Below are positions 49,201 through 60,412 of a stretch of DNA of 64,000 nt, piece after piece. The stretch lies in NCBI RefSeq assembly GCF_921293095.1, contig NC_060254.1, positions 62,356,069 to 62,420,068 of the forward strand. The letters are read 5' to 3'. This DNA comes from Ischnura elegans. Lineage: Eukaryota > Arthropoda > Insecta > Odonata > Coenagrionidae. The position numbers and the translations under genes are program-made. The notes under the pieces were generated by a model. It was not told where the DNA came from, made no database searches, and saw only the letters and a list, made by a program, of their open reading frames with translations. The stretch's first letter is position 1. Each line of letters begins with the position of its first letter.

Positions 49201-52200
49201 TGTTACAATGTATCAGTTTTAGCCTCCCTTCCCCCCACAGACCACCCAATCAAACTTAATTCTATTGAATTAAGTTACATTTGGCTATTCAAAGCATTTC
49301 TTTTCTTAAACATCCACCGATAATCCCTTAATTGCCTCAGCTCACTCTTTTCTCCCCCTCTTTGGACCCTACCTCCCCTCTATTTCCCCTTCCCTCAGCT
49401 ATCCTTTACCCTCTACCTACAGTCTTTTACCTAACTCCGAGGAAGGTGGTAATGCCACCGAAAATTCAGTTCTTAATGTGAGTTTTCCATCTTCGTGCTC
49501 TGTGAGGTACTGCCCATCCTAGGGTTTTTTACGTTATATATAAAAGGATATAAATTACATTACTAGTTGTACAGGTGGGGGATGGAGTGGAGGGAAGCGG
49601 AAAAGTGAGAAATTTGTTAGGAAGTGACTGGGTAATGAGGATAGCACACGTTTTGCACCAGGTTCGTTGGCAAGGGATAGGTAAAGAGCTAGTACGGGTG
49701 GTGAACTTTGAGAGTGGTTTAGTCGTTTTGAGAATGGAAGATAGATTTGGCGGCCGACGGAAGGATAAGGATGGACAGCTAGAGAAGATTTTTCCAGTAG
49801 TGACATTGTTAGAAAGAATCGGAAAACGGCTTTTGATGATTCTGTTCAAAGCCTGCACGCCCGGGAAGTATGTGGTGGAAAGGGAGAGATGTGTGGTTTG
49901 TTTCTTGGTATGAATTTTGGGTTTGTAAGTATTGTGTAGGATTTTCTTACGCAGAAGGTTCTCAGGATATCCTCTACGAAGAAGGGAGTGGTGAAGATTA
50001 TTAAGAAAAATGTCCAAGATAAGCACACACTGCAAATGGAATGCACGCAGTACATATCTTTCAGGGACAAAAGGTGGCGGCAATCTTTGGCACCATAGAT
50101 TTTCTTATTCCCAAAAATGACTGGAACAAGAAGATCCCTTACAATCAGAAGCAGACAACTAAAATAAGGACAATAATAATAATAATTAACTCATTCATTG
50201 TTTTCGGAGTGAACTCCTTTGGAACATAGAAATTATTAAAGTGGTGCGCGGGACAATTAATACGGTAATAAACCAATCTGAAAACAAATAAAGGAAGTGG
50301 TCATATGCATTCCTACTAATAGACATATACAATGTTATCATTTAACAATTAACTGGGAAATAACTTAATTTCTTTTTCTAACAGAAAAAAGAACATTAAA
50401 CATACCAATAAACAAATAACACAACTTTTAAAAAGGAAATTTAGCTGTTTTTAGTGTTTACAACTAGGGAGAAAAAGATCCTTTAAATACAGAGGGCTAC
50501 CATATTTGAAGAGATTGAACATATAACAAGCCATGTTATATTTTCTCCTTGATTTAAGATCAAACCAGGACAGCTTTTTAAAATAAGGGGTAATGTGTTC
50601 ATTTCGCCGTAAGATGAATCTCACACAGGCGTTCAACAGACGTTGTTGCTTAATATTCAACTCCTCAGTTAAGTCATTGTACACAAGACTACAGTACCTA
50701 GTCTTAAGTGAGGGAGAATGATTGCGGTGACTAGTTCCTTTTTTAGCTGAAGTGGCAGTAGATTTCTATGGATTTTTAATTGATGTAGAATTGCATTTAT
50801 TTTGTTGGATATCCTCATCGTGTGTTCTTTCCAAGAAAGATTCATGGTTAATGTCGGCCCCAAATTTTTTACCCTGTTACAGAACGGTATGCTTACTTCC
50901 TCGACCATTATCATTGGCAGTTCTGTGAAATTTAAATTCGATACTATCTTGCTGTTGCCAATGATAATGGATTTAGATTTTAAGGAGTTTAACACGAGGA
51001 AATTTAACTTAGATCAAGATGTGATAGCAGATACGTCCTAAATAACCTTATTGATGGATTCACAGAGTTTCTTTGGAAGGCAATGGCAATAGATTTGCAA
51101 ATCATCTGCATAGATCATGTATTTGCAGTGAGCAATACAATTTGGAAGGTCTCTGATATACAACAAGAACAAAAGTGGCCCTAAAACTGAACCTTGTGGA
51201 ACACTACTAGATGTTGTTACCCAGTTAGATAAGTCTCCTTTGGAATCTTTGACAGATTGATGACGTCCATTTAGGTAGGAAAAGAACCAGTCAAGGGATG
51301 AACTTGAAAATTTGAGATTTTTCATTTTTTGTAGGGGAAGAGCATGGTTTACACTATCAAAAGTCTTACTAAAGTCAAACAAGACCAATATTGTCACCAC
51401 CTTTTTATCAATAGCGAGCCTAATATCTTCAGTGACTTTAATTAAGGCTGTCCATGTGGAGTAGTTCTTACAAAATCCTGACTGAAATGGGTCTAATAAC
51501 TGATTAGCAGTTAGATGATCTACTACCTGTGAATACACTACCTTTTCTAGATTTTGAGGTGGAGCAGAGGATGGATATGGGTCGATAATCTCCTGGAGAA
51601 AAGGGAGTTTTAACTTTACAGATCGGTCGAATCAAAGATGATTTCCAAACTGGGGGAAATATGCTAGACATAAGACAACAAGATGAAAATATCAAGTAGA
51701 GCTGGAATCACAGATGTGGGTGAGGCTTTTAGGTATTTTACCGAAATGTCATTAATTCCAACAGAATTTCATTTAGCGTTTCGTAGGATATTCTGCAAGA
51801 CATGAGGGGTTATATGGTTAAAGTAAAAATTTGAGTCATTGAACGGAACAAAAGGTTCAATAGATTGATGTTAGGAGTATGGACATCATTGCCGTTTGGC
51901 AGGGGGGAGCCACATGATGCAAAGTACTCATTCATGGCATCTAATGATAGCCAGAGAACTGAACTTTTATTAGTCTGTCTTACTAGACCGAGTTTTTTTA
52001 CCTCACACCAAAGGTCATTTGAATTCGTGAGGTTAGAGAGAATACTAGTATAATACTGTTGTTTTGACTTGATCGCCAATCGCTTAACGAGATTGCGTTG
52101 CCTTATAAATAGTTGTTATATTGCATTAGTTTTGGTTCAAATAAGAGTTAATTCTCAGTTTATCCCTCACTTTCGTTTGTGCCTTTAACTCAGATGTAAT

Positions 52201-52756
52201 CCACGGAAATGTCTGTCTTTCAAGCTGGATTGTTCGTTTCGGAGCGTGATGATAAAGGCAAGTTAAGAATGTTATATTCAATTGTTCCACTTTCAAGTAA
52301 AAGTTGGTGGATTCTAGCATTTTTTTCCAATCTGTTTCAAACAATTCTCTCTGAATGACATGACAATGAAAGACATTGCCATACAATTATTAAAATAATA
52401 AGCCCTGAACATGCCTCTCATTCTGCCAACCATTTATTTTTAAATAGCCACTTCACAGGAAGATTTCAAAACAAAATATCTTTTTAATCTGATGACTTAT
52501 GCTTTGATTTTCTTCTGGGAAACTACTTACTAAAGTAACTATTTTAAAAACTCTCTTACAGAATGATCAAGCAACCTACAGTGCAAATCAAACAAATACC
52601 CCAAATATTAATGATGCCAACAAGATCTGTAACCAAAGTGAGCCCTCAAAAACATACTTTGGGCCAGCAGAAACAATTCTTCATAGCAAGCCAGGAATGA
52701 TTAGACACACAGGTTTCAATGTTAAACCTGCACTGATTACACAATCTCACTGTTAG
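46222..52756 (+). CDS. uncharacterised four-exon protein (510 aa, mostly disordered)
   Basis: Function not recognised. Exons by my reading are 46222-46410, 46794-46863, 47019-48097 and 52562-52756, all with GT-AG introns (donors GTAAAC, GTAAGT, GTAAGT; acceptors CAACAG, CAACAG, TTACAG). The phases join without a stop, giving 1533 nt including the TAG at 52754-52756. An in-frame TAA just before the ATG supports this start. The first exon encodes a basic segment with ERNKKRNRRGQVQYQWD. The second is short, with SKSVDDFIKKAYGQIPD. The long third exon is rich in Asn, Ser and Lys and looks disordered until an aromatic end, FWDLTWIPTW. The last exon adds 64 residues ending in SHC. No membrane segment or signal peptide is visible. 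A nuclear or scaffold role is only a guess from the basic start. An ATTAAA at 52819-52824 is a possible polyadenylation signal. Confidence 0.75.
48098..48205 (+). other. possible alternative 3' end by read-through of the last intron
   Basis: If the GTAAGT donor at 48098 is not used, the third exon stays open for 35 more codons to a TGA at 48203-48205. AATAAA lies at 48413-48418. A shorter isoform that ends before the transposon-filled intron is therefore possible. There is no evidence that it is made. Confidence 0.3.
48206..49310 (+). other. intron sequence, first part of the last intron
   Basis: CpG-poor intronic DNA of the plus-strand gene. No transposon motif or array is seen in this part. 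Confidence 0.5.
49430..49530 (+). mobile_element. Penelope-like terminal piece with hammerhead-like core
   Basis: CCGAGGA (49437-49443) is followed by GGTGG, a 5-nt loop, CCACC and GAAA. This resembles the hammerhead ribozyme core order CUGANGA, helix II, GAAA. Such motifs are known in the terminal repeats of Penelope-like elements. It abuts the coding fragment on the opposite strand, so the terminal piece is inverted relative to it. The core is imperfect (C for U, and one extra base before the stem) and is unlikely to cleave. Confidence 0.5.
49529..50083 (-). pseudogene. Penelope-like element, reverse transcriptase thumb to start of GIY-YIG
   Basis: A minus-strand frame of about 184 codons holds, in order, LLRRGYPENLL, then FRRPPNLSSIL, then CQRTWCKTCAIL, then TCTTSNVIYIL. 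This is the order in Penelope-like proteins: the end of the reverse transcriptase, the linker with its CxxxxCxxC motif, and the first strand of the GIY-YIG endonuclease. It stops after the NVIYIL strand, so the nuclease is cut off before its catalytic Arg and Glu. The polymerase catalytic core upstream is absent. It is a truncated copy in the last intron of the 46-52 kb gene, antisense to that gene. Confidence 0.75.
50241..52386 (-). pseudogene. 5'-truncated non-LTR retrotransposon (LINE) with reverse transcriptase, frameshifted
   Basis: On the minus strand, successive pieces in different frames cover one LINE polymerase. FPWITSELKAQTKVRDKL (52386-52126) lies in the endonuclease-polymerase linker. 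FPPVWKSSLIRPICK with DYRPISIL (51695-51504) is the polymerase start. DFSKTFDSVNH, VPQGSVLGPLLF and YADDLQIY (51538-51038) are the catalytic palm motifs. LNACVRFILRR (50684-50451) is in the C-terminal tail. The endonuclease domain is missing. The catalytic YADD is intact, but frameshifts and stops break the ORF. It resembles Jockey/CR1-type LINEs; the clade is not settled. A 10-bp AT-rich repeat, AATTATTAAA, at 50231-50240 and 52385-52394 might be its target duplication. Confidence 0.85.
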
Positions 52757-55700
52757 AGGAACTAGCATAAGTATGTATTGAATGTTTATACTGTGATGAC
52801 ACGTAATTAGGCATGAATATTAAAATATGTAATAAGTGATGCAGGAACATGTGAAGCAGCAGCAGTATTTAATTGAAATATGGTTAGGACTAGCAGTTAA
52901 ATCATAACAACAGGTGAAGTCCACTTCAGAGCGAACCTCATCACTGTGGAGGAGTTAAATCCAGTGTAAGAATATAAGGTATTACATATATAGATATAGG
53001 GACTTTTTAAGACTACTGATGCACTCAACTAGAATCAACCCCCCACCTGACCTGCCAGTGAACCACATTATGATATATCTATCGTAGTAACGACACAACC
53101 ATCATTGATGAGGGACCATAAGAATTTTTACAGACCCCAATTGACTATAATAAAATTTTTATAATTAGCCCATTCATAACTTTTACCACTTCCTTCTAGT
53201 AACTCTTGTGAGGACTCAGAGCTTTTATGGCATTATGTAAATTATAATGGTAACCAAGAACTTAACTGGTTATTCTGATGCAAAACATGAAATTTTAGCC
53301 AGAAGAAAAATAAGTTTCTTTAACCATGCTTCTTACAACTCAACCATCAAATTCTACTACACCATCTTCTGAACAGAAGCCCGCAATCACAATCACACAA
53401 CAAACGAAGTTCTATTCTGTCAACCACAACTTTATATAGGGCTGAAGTGGAAAAATAAAAAAATAAAAAATAAATAAAGCAGAACATGTCGCAAAGAAAT
53501 TTCCCCACTTTTATCCTAACTTTAGATCACCAACCAATTCTGATCATAACAAAAATAACTGCCAAGAGTAGCTAGGTAATTCACTTCACTTTATTCTGCA
53601 AAAAATTGCAACAAGACAGGACACTGTGATGAAGACAGTGAATAGCTGCATACAATAAATTACAAAACCAGTAGTAACAAAATATTAAGAAACTGAAGAA
53701 CACACAAAGGCTTAGCAGACACACTAAAAGAGGACTAAACTGACATAACAAACATAAGTCACAATAGGTTCAACACTATTTTACAAATAATTCTGACAAA
53801 CACATACGCATTTGGAACAATAAGAAACATCAGGAATGGGGTTATTTATTGGTTAAACACACTGTATCCAATAATTGGAATTCAGTGAGTGTGTATCATG
53901 TACACGCCAAATTGAAAACTAGTTTCAATCAAAAAAATTAAGTACTTTCTCTGCTATGTACATAGTAGTAAAATATAATCTCCAACCTCTTCAAAACAAA
54001 ATAACTTTACATGCATACAGTAAGCAAATCAGCCTGTTTCCACCCAATACCAACCATAAACTTCAACCTCGCGCACAAAAAAATTCTGGTGTTTAGATTT
54101 CTGTTTCCGGAAACTTATGAATAAAAGTACCATTCATACTGAAACACAAGATTTCCCAGAACTGATGATGTTCTTCATACAGATGCAAGAAAACATAAAA
54201 ACTATTAAAACCAATTTAATTTGAAATTGATACGGGGCAGTAAGCCCAAAAAAAGTAATATTTCACTTGAAGTTGAATAAAGACAACAAATTATTCTCAC
54301 CCTATGAACCACGATAGAAAAACAAATTCAAATATCTTGTGGAAAAAATTAAGATGAAGAAACCATAAAGCATTTACCTTCCCTCTGGAGAAATAAAATT
54401 ATCCTCACATTAGTAATCATTACCAACATCTAGCATAGCTGCAAACACATTTCAAAAAGGCAACTACCTTCAATTACACTAATAAAAATTGCACACCACA
54501 TTAGGATAAGTTACAGGAGGAGTATAACTGCATGTGCCTTTAATTATAAAATACTTCGATCAGTTGATTGGCAAGTATTTATGCCAATCAGACCACACCA
54601 GGACAACCACAAGACGCAAGTTTGTGAATCAGCTCACAGCAGAATCAGCACAAGAAAAGATCTAACAATGATGCTGAATGGCTATGCCATACAAGCATCT
54701 GAAAAAACCTCTTTTCAAGAGATTAGGCAGGTATTAAATCTCTTCTCAATTATTCACAGCAACCATGAAAGTGATTTCAATCATTCGATCTTTCATCATT
54801 AAATGAAGAAATCCACACATATTGAAATGTCACTCTGATAAAAATAGAGACATTATTAACTTCTTTTATCTCTTAGAATCCAGTATGGGGAGAATGTTAC
54901 AAAAATAGACAGACTTTATAGAAGCAACTTCTAGCACTTTACATCACAACTTCCCTCGTACAATTTTTTGCATTAAAACAAGGGCTATGGATATATATTC
55001 TGTTTGACTCATATAAACTTTAACAACATTTTTTATGACTTACCTTCATTATTTATATCGATTGGTACAGTACCTTTCACAAAATAATACAACGCATATC
55101 ATTTTTTAGGCCACAAAATCTTTTATTACTAATAGTAATTTGCGTTTCATTGGCATTTAAATATACTTATTTCAGTATATTGGTAAACGGACTAGACTGA
55201 TTCTCATTGACCCTTGCCCTAGAATATTTAGTATTGCATGAGACTTTGGCTGTTTGATACTACACCAAAATGCTAAGCAAATATATACTACACAACCAAA
55301 GTGATTATTTTATATACATAATGAACAATTTAATACCAAATGGAAAATAAATATTATCCGAATATAATCTCAGAGGGCATAAGCAAGTCATGCGAAAAAT
55401 TATTGATGCTATTAATTACCAGTATCTTGAGTATGAATCTAGCAGTTTCACATTTTATAGCAACTGATTGTGACTGACCAAGTAAAAACTCTTTGCAAAA
55501 CAGAACACAAGCTCATTCTTAACACATTTAAATCAAAGACATAAACAATAACCTCAATACTTTCACCAAAACAGATGAAGTACCTTTACCACATACAATA
55601 ATCCTAGAATTTGAGTGTCATTAAAATTCCAAAAACGATACTGAAATATCCTTGTATAGATATACTTTCACATTTCACCCAGCTTGAATAAAAAAGTCGT

Positions 55701-56244
55701 TTAATGAGAAAAATCTCTCGGACCCTGAGGTATCTAGGAATAAAACTATAACAAAAACAAAACCATTCTAGCACAATAAGGCTTTGACAAACTGGCATTT
55801 AGCTTTTGCCAGGTTATATATCACATTTGCATCATGAAGCATATGATTAGATCACATTTGACATAAAATAATATGTTCTAACAAAAAAGCTCTTAAATAA
55901 ATAGTACACTGGCTTTAGAAGCCAAAAAAATATTCTTCCCTGAAATACAATGTATTATAGGTTTTATATATGTTTTATGAGTATTACACCTACATAATGT
56001 CAAAAGGCAATTAATAATTTTAATGGACAATAAACATAGCATCCTTCAAACTAAAAACTTCTGTAGATGCCAACACTGAGCATTAACTAACCTCTAGCAC
56101 CCTAACTGCAATTCCAAATCTGTAAAATTGAAACCTAAAATGTCATGTTATTAGTCCCAAACCATGTCTTTTAATGATACAACAGTCATTCAAGTACAGC
56201 AATGAAAAATTTGCCCGCTGGAAAAATCAATTGTAGGTTGCAAT
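52757..56244. other. intergenic region between convergent genes
   Basis: CpG-poor, AT-rich DNA that should contain the 3' untranslated ends of both genes. An A/T-rich simple stretch with AAATAAA repeats lies at 53450-53478. On the minus strand, an ATTAAA at 56174-56169 lies about 70 nt after the stop of the DUF229 gene and is a possible polyadenylation signal. No other gene was recognised. Confidence 0.45.
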
Positions 56245-58254
56245 CTAAACCAATGGTAACGAAGAGTCACAGAAACAGTATAATTTCATCATTAAATCTT
56301 CAACACAAAATGACTGATTTCCATATTTGTTGATGCGATTTACATCACCAATGACATGCCCTCCGTTTTCACTCCAGGCATCCCTTTTCAGGATAGCCTC
56401 CAGTTGAGCTCCACCAGGAGATGTTTCCACGGAGACTCGAGTTTCAATAACTAAACCAGCAGGGGAAATAATTGGGGCACTTGGCAACATTAACTGAGCA
56501 TTCAACACTTTTACAAGTTTCAATTCTGAACATTTAAAACGGAAACCAGATTCTATAATCATTTTGTTAACATGGGATACCAAAGCCTCGGCAGCTTCAA
56601 TTGCATGAGGGTCTTCAGGGCTCATCTCCTTCTCATTTCCACAAACACAGTACGTGCGTGGTATGCCAATTTCAAGACAAGATCGATTCTTTGGTAAGGG
56701 CCTAAAGGGAGATAAACCAACTGTTCCCCAGCGAGGTACCTTTGACACAGGACCAAGATTGTCCATAGCAATATCCATGAGAAGCTCGTAGATATCAAAC
56801 CAGCTCATTAAAGTAGCTCTATTCAACATGAGGCCCTGGTGCAAATGAGAATGAGATTGCTGAAAAGATTCAGGAAGTGATATAGAAAAAAATGGCATTC
56901 TTTCTTCTACCCTCCCTATCACAGTGGAACGGATATTATCATAGCGATTGCCATGATCTCCCATTACGATGGTAATTGCATTCTTAAAACCACCACCTGT
57001 CCATATGCGTTTTAGCATGGATACTATATCATTGTCCACCACTTTGATTGAATTTATATGATCATGGCTTAATGCAGTAAGAAAAGAAAATGCAAAGTAC
57101 CGAACATGGGACATCTTTCTCACAAATTCCTCGGTGTAATTGAATAAAAACATATGCTGTGGAATGTTGCCATAACACCTCGAATCTGAAGACTTGAATG
57201 TCTTGATTTTGTCAATAGCTAACCAGAATGGACGCATGTAGTAATCAGTCGGAGGATTAAAAAATCCTTTGGCAAGATAATTAAAAATAGAAAATTCAGG
57301 TAGATCTTCAGCAAACATGGTAACATACCCAGCTTGGCTAAAATTTTTCCAAACAAATGGGACATCGTCAAAGTTCTGATGACGAGATTGAGTATCGCCC
57401 CAAACTGGTATATGGAGCTTTTCATCAGGTAATACATCGTCTTTAAACAAATGCTTGTAAGCTGCCATTCCAGATAACATTGGCATCATGTTTGGATAGG
57501 TATTGTCCCCAGTTTTAGTCAGGCCTTTAAAGATGTGCGCTTTTAAAATATTGGTGAGAAAATTGTATGTTTTAGGTAACTGGTTGATAAAATTCAACCT
57601 AGACATAGAATCAAAAACTAATATAAAAACACTAGGTTGATTTGGCTTGCTTCTATCTTCAAATTCATGTGCAATGGGTTTCAGACCTTTTGATGCAAGT
57701 GATGGTACATAAGCATGGGCAGTCTCATAAACAAGTCGACCATAAGGAAGCTGATAACATTTAACGACAACAAATTCTGAAAGAAGAATTTCTGGTTCAT
57801 TGAAGATGAGAGGAGGACGAAGACGTACACGATTATCAGTGTGGTTGCCTCGCTCTATATCTTGATAAGCACACTGAAGATCTACGTTTGGAATGCCGCT
57901 GGATTTAATTCCGGAGATATTTCGACGAATGAAACCATCACTATCAACATAGGTCAAATAAGGCTGCGTCTGTCCACAGAGAATTTTTTGCCATGGGCGT
58001 ATGTACTGTAAAATACTGGGATCGAAGGGATCATAGTCTGGCAGTATGCATGGATGGCTGTCAGGCACAGAAGATGAATTCCTTTCATCTCGGAGCAAGT
58101 ACTCTTCGACGTGGATGCGATAAAATTCTGCTTCAACAGATGATATGTACGATCCATGGATAAAAAAACAGATCAAAACAGAGCATACAGCAACGATGAA
58201 GAAAAAAAATTTTTTCAGCGTAATCCCACGAATGCTGGACTTCAAATTTTTCAT
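56245..58254 (-). CDS. DUF229-family sulfatase/phosphatase-like type II membrane protein
   Basis: The product has about 669 residues from the ATG at 58254-58252, which has a G at -3. Residue numbers here count from that Met. A hydrophobic segment at about residues 16-33, just after a basic stretch, predicts a type II signal anchor with the rest in the lumen or outside. The DUF229 domain (alkaline phosphatase/sulfatase fold) follows: FDSMSRLNFI (214-223), the NTYPNMMPMLSG block (251-262), LSHDHIN (395-401) and MGDHGNRYDN (431-440). The Asp and His residues of these blocks fit the family's metal site. CVCG and a Cys-rich end (CVED, CFC) follow. All of it lies in one exon. The frame is open to 58305 without another ATG, and a good minus-strand acceptor (TTTGTTTCTCAG) ends at 58295, so an upstream exon that is non-coding, or adds a few residues, is likely. 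The substrate is unknown; the length is normal for the family. Confidence 0.9.
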   Translation of the reverse strand: MKNLKSSIRGITLKKFFFFIVAVCSVLICFFIHGSYISSVEAEFYRIHVEEYLLRDERNSSSVPDSHPCILPDYDPFDPSILQYIRPWQKILCGQTQPYLTYVDSDGFIRRNISGIKSSGIPNVDLQCAYQDIERGNHTDNRVRLRPPLIFNEPEILLSEFVVVKCYQLPYGRLVYETAHAYVPSLASKGLKPIAHEFEDRSKPNQPSVFILVFDSMSRLNFINQLPKTYNFLTNILKAHIFKGLTKTGDNTYPNMMPMLSGMAAYKHLFKDDVLPDEKLHIPVWGDTQSRHQNFDDVPFVWKNFSQAGYVTMFAEDLPEFSIFNYLAKGFFNPPTDYYMRPFWLAIDKIKTFKSSDSRCYGNIPQHMFLFNYTEEFVRKMSHVRYFAFSFLTALSHDHINSIKVVDNDIVSMLKRIWTGGGFKNAITIVMGDHGNRYDNIRSTVIGRVEERMPFFSISLPESFQQSHSHLHQGLMLNRATLMSWFDIYELLMDIAMDNLGPVSKVPRWGTVGLSPFRPLPKNRSCLEIGIPRTYCVCGNEKEMSPEDPHAIEAAEALVSHVNKMIIESGFRFKCSELKLVKVLNAQLMLPSAPIISPAGLVIETRVSVETSPGGAQLEAILKRDAWSENGGHVIGDVNRINKYGNQSFCVEDLMMKLYCFCDSSLPLV

Positions 58255-58294
58255 AACTGGTTCAGCTTTCTTGAAAGGGTCCTTCCCAGGGGAT

Positions 58295-60099
58295 CTGAGA
58301 AACAAATTTTAGAGCTCATTTTAGTATAGGTAAAAGAGTTGTATGTTTTCCTTAGGATAGGAACAAAACAAAAAACTGTGTGAAACAGCAGCAATATTAT
58401 TTAGTTTAAAATAAAATAATATACATACTCAGGAAGGAAATGAAGGTTAATCAGAGACAAGGGTTACCTAGTTCAGTTGATAGCCATGAATTTCATCCAT
58501 TAAGGCAAAACCAAAGAAGTCAATAAGAACCATGCATGACCACTATATTATTTACAGTGAAATAATTTTTTTAAACAATATTATTCAAACATGTGAGAAC
58601 TTGACAGTCAGTCAGTAAGTACTTTGAGTAAAGAGTGAACTATATAGAGCCTAATTCCAGCACTTCAAAATAACAAAAACATAATAGAAACTCAAGATAT
58701 CATAGAAATTAAAATAAATGATAGAATTAGGTAAGGCTTGGTCTATACTTTCTTACTAAATGCTACAGAAAAGATATGATTTTAGAGTCGTTAAGCAACT
58801 AAACTTACAACAGTATTGCTCATGATTAAATCCAGTAAATGGGAAAAAATTTGAAATTGGTATAATGAAATATTTGTGACCATGCACATACAAATAAAAA
58901 TACTTATACTAGCATCACAATTACTTTTCCCAAAATTAATTATTACCTCAATTGTAAAGATATATTTCCCTTACATAAAAAATGAATATTGACGGGTCAA
59001 GGGTTGTCATGATTATTATTAATTGATTGCAATTAATAATATTCATGACAACCTGATTGTGTAAAATTTAACATCTGGTAGTATCCATTTATGCGTGCAA
59101 AAACATAATTTTGCACTCTACACGGATTTCAAGGATCTAAACTAGGGCCAGAAGAGAACCCAAACCTTACAGCCCAAGTGTCTGTGTGTTCAATACATAG
59201 GAAAATATTAATGTACTACACATGCATTCGACAAGATGTAAGTGTGATGGGTAATGAACTACTATTATTAACATCATCAGTGATTCACTGATTAATGAAG
59301 GTACTTAAGGAAGCAGAACATTTCTACAGCATGAAGAAAAATGTACCGTTTTATAACATTCCAGTTTTTTGCCTGAGTGATAAAGCATGCCTATTCTGAC
59401 CCTACATCTGTTTCAAAATATAAATGATGAGAAGGCACATATTCAAGCAAAATATACTACTGCAAAAATAAAATATTTATCAATCGAAATCTTGTTTCGT
59501 GTTACGTAAAATATTATCGATTATAATGCACTTCACTCAACTTTGGGCATCATCTATACGCTAAGATTTAAAAGAGAGCCCAATTTTTGTACTTTTCAGC
59601 ATTAAGTGTACCTTTGACAACTCCATCATCGTTTCAAGTACCATGTTATCTTGCAGAAAATAAGAATTATAGTATTCCTTACATTAATGCAGAGTTTGAG
59701 CATAAAATATCAAATGCTTGGTTTTCAACTTATAAATTACTAAATCAATGGCATTGCCAATATTAAGGAGTTTACATCATGAGAATAAATTCCTACCAGA
59801 AGAGAACATTCGTATAACATTTTTTTTTGTATAATACGTTTTTGAGATCCCTAAAATTGCAAGTTATAAAAGACATTTTTTGACAGAAAAGGCCTTTCTC
59901 ACATGGCTGTGCCCTCAGATTTCATAAGAGCTACTACCCCCTTCTGGGATTCCAATGATGAATGGATAAAATAAGATAAGACAACTGAGAAATCGCTGAG
60001 AATCCAATGTACAAACCATTGCACAGGCTTTTGATGCAAAGTCGCTTGAATTTTCAAACACATTTCAATGAGAACAAGTGGGAGGAACCCATATGCTTA
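58295..60099 (-). other. probable 5' intron of the DUF229 gene
   Basis: The acceptor at 58295 implies that the transcript begins further right. The region is AT-rich and CpG-poor, like the gene bodies to its left. I found no convincing upstream exon. Confidence 0.45.
59002..59053 (+). repeat. 23-bp hairpin
   Basis: GGTTGTCATGATTATTATTA is the start of a left arm (59002-59024) that pairs with 59031-59053 across a 6-nt loop, with one mismatch by eye. It could be a tiny MITE or a stem-loop RNA precursor. Confidence 0.8.
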
Positions 60100-60412
60100 A
60101 TTTGATGCAGTGGCGTAACTACGGGGGGGGGGGAGGATGAGGGGATATACCCCCCCAAATCTTCTGAGAAATCAAAAAATTATATGAAAATCTTGTCTGG
60201 ATTTGATACACATATATTATCTGAATCTGCTAAAAGTTAAATTTTAAGCACCAAAATGATGTAAAATGCATTTTCAGGCAGGCTATTTTTCAAAACTTTT
60301 CCTGAAATCCCCGTTTCCTGGGGGGGGTAGCCCCCAATAACTTCCCTCATCCTCCCCTCCAAAGCCCCCCCATCCCCCAAAGCATATTCCTAGTCACGCC
60401 ACTGATTTGATG
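60100..60412 (+). mobile_element. hAT-type MITE with perfect 8-bp target-site duplication
   Basis: ATTTGATG occurs exactly at 60100-60107 and 60405-60412. The 297-bp element between them (60108-60404) has the terminal inverted repeat CAGTGGCGT(A/G)ACTA, with G-rich sequence inside the left end and C-rich sequence inside the right end. An 8-bp duplication and a CAG(T/N)G start are typical of hAT transposons. It has no ORF and is non-autonomous. Confidence 0.9.

Noticed and set aside
50231-52394. AATTATTAAA as a firm target duplication of the LINE
   Set aside because: Ten bases of pure A/T in AT-rich DNA can match by chance, and no poly-A or microsatellite end supports the boundary. It is kept only as a possibility.
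58252-58305. Starting the DUF229 protein at the end of the open frame (58305)
   Set aside because: There is no ATG at that point, and the sequence there is the pyrimidine-rich end of an intron acceptor.
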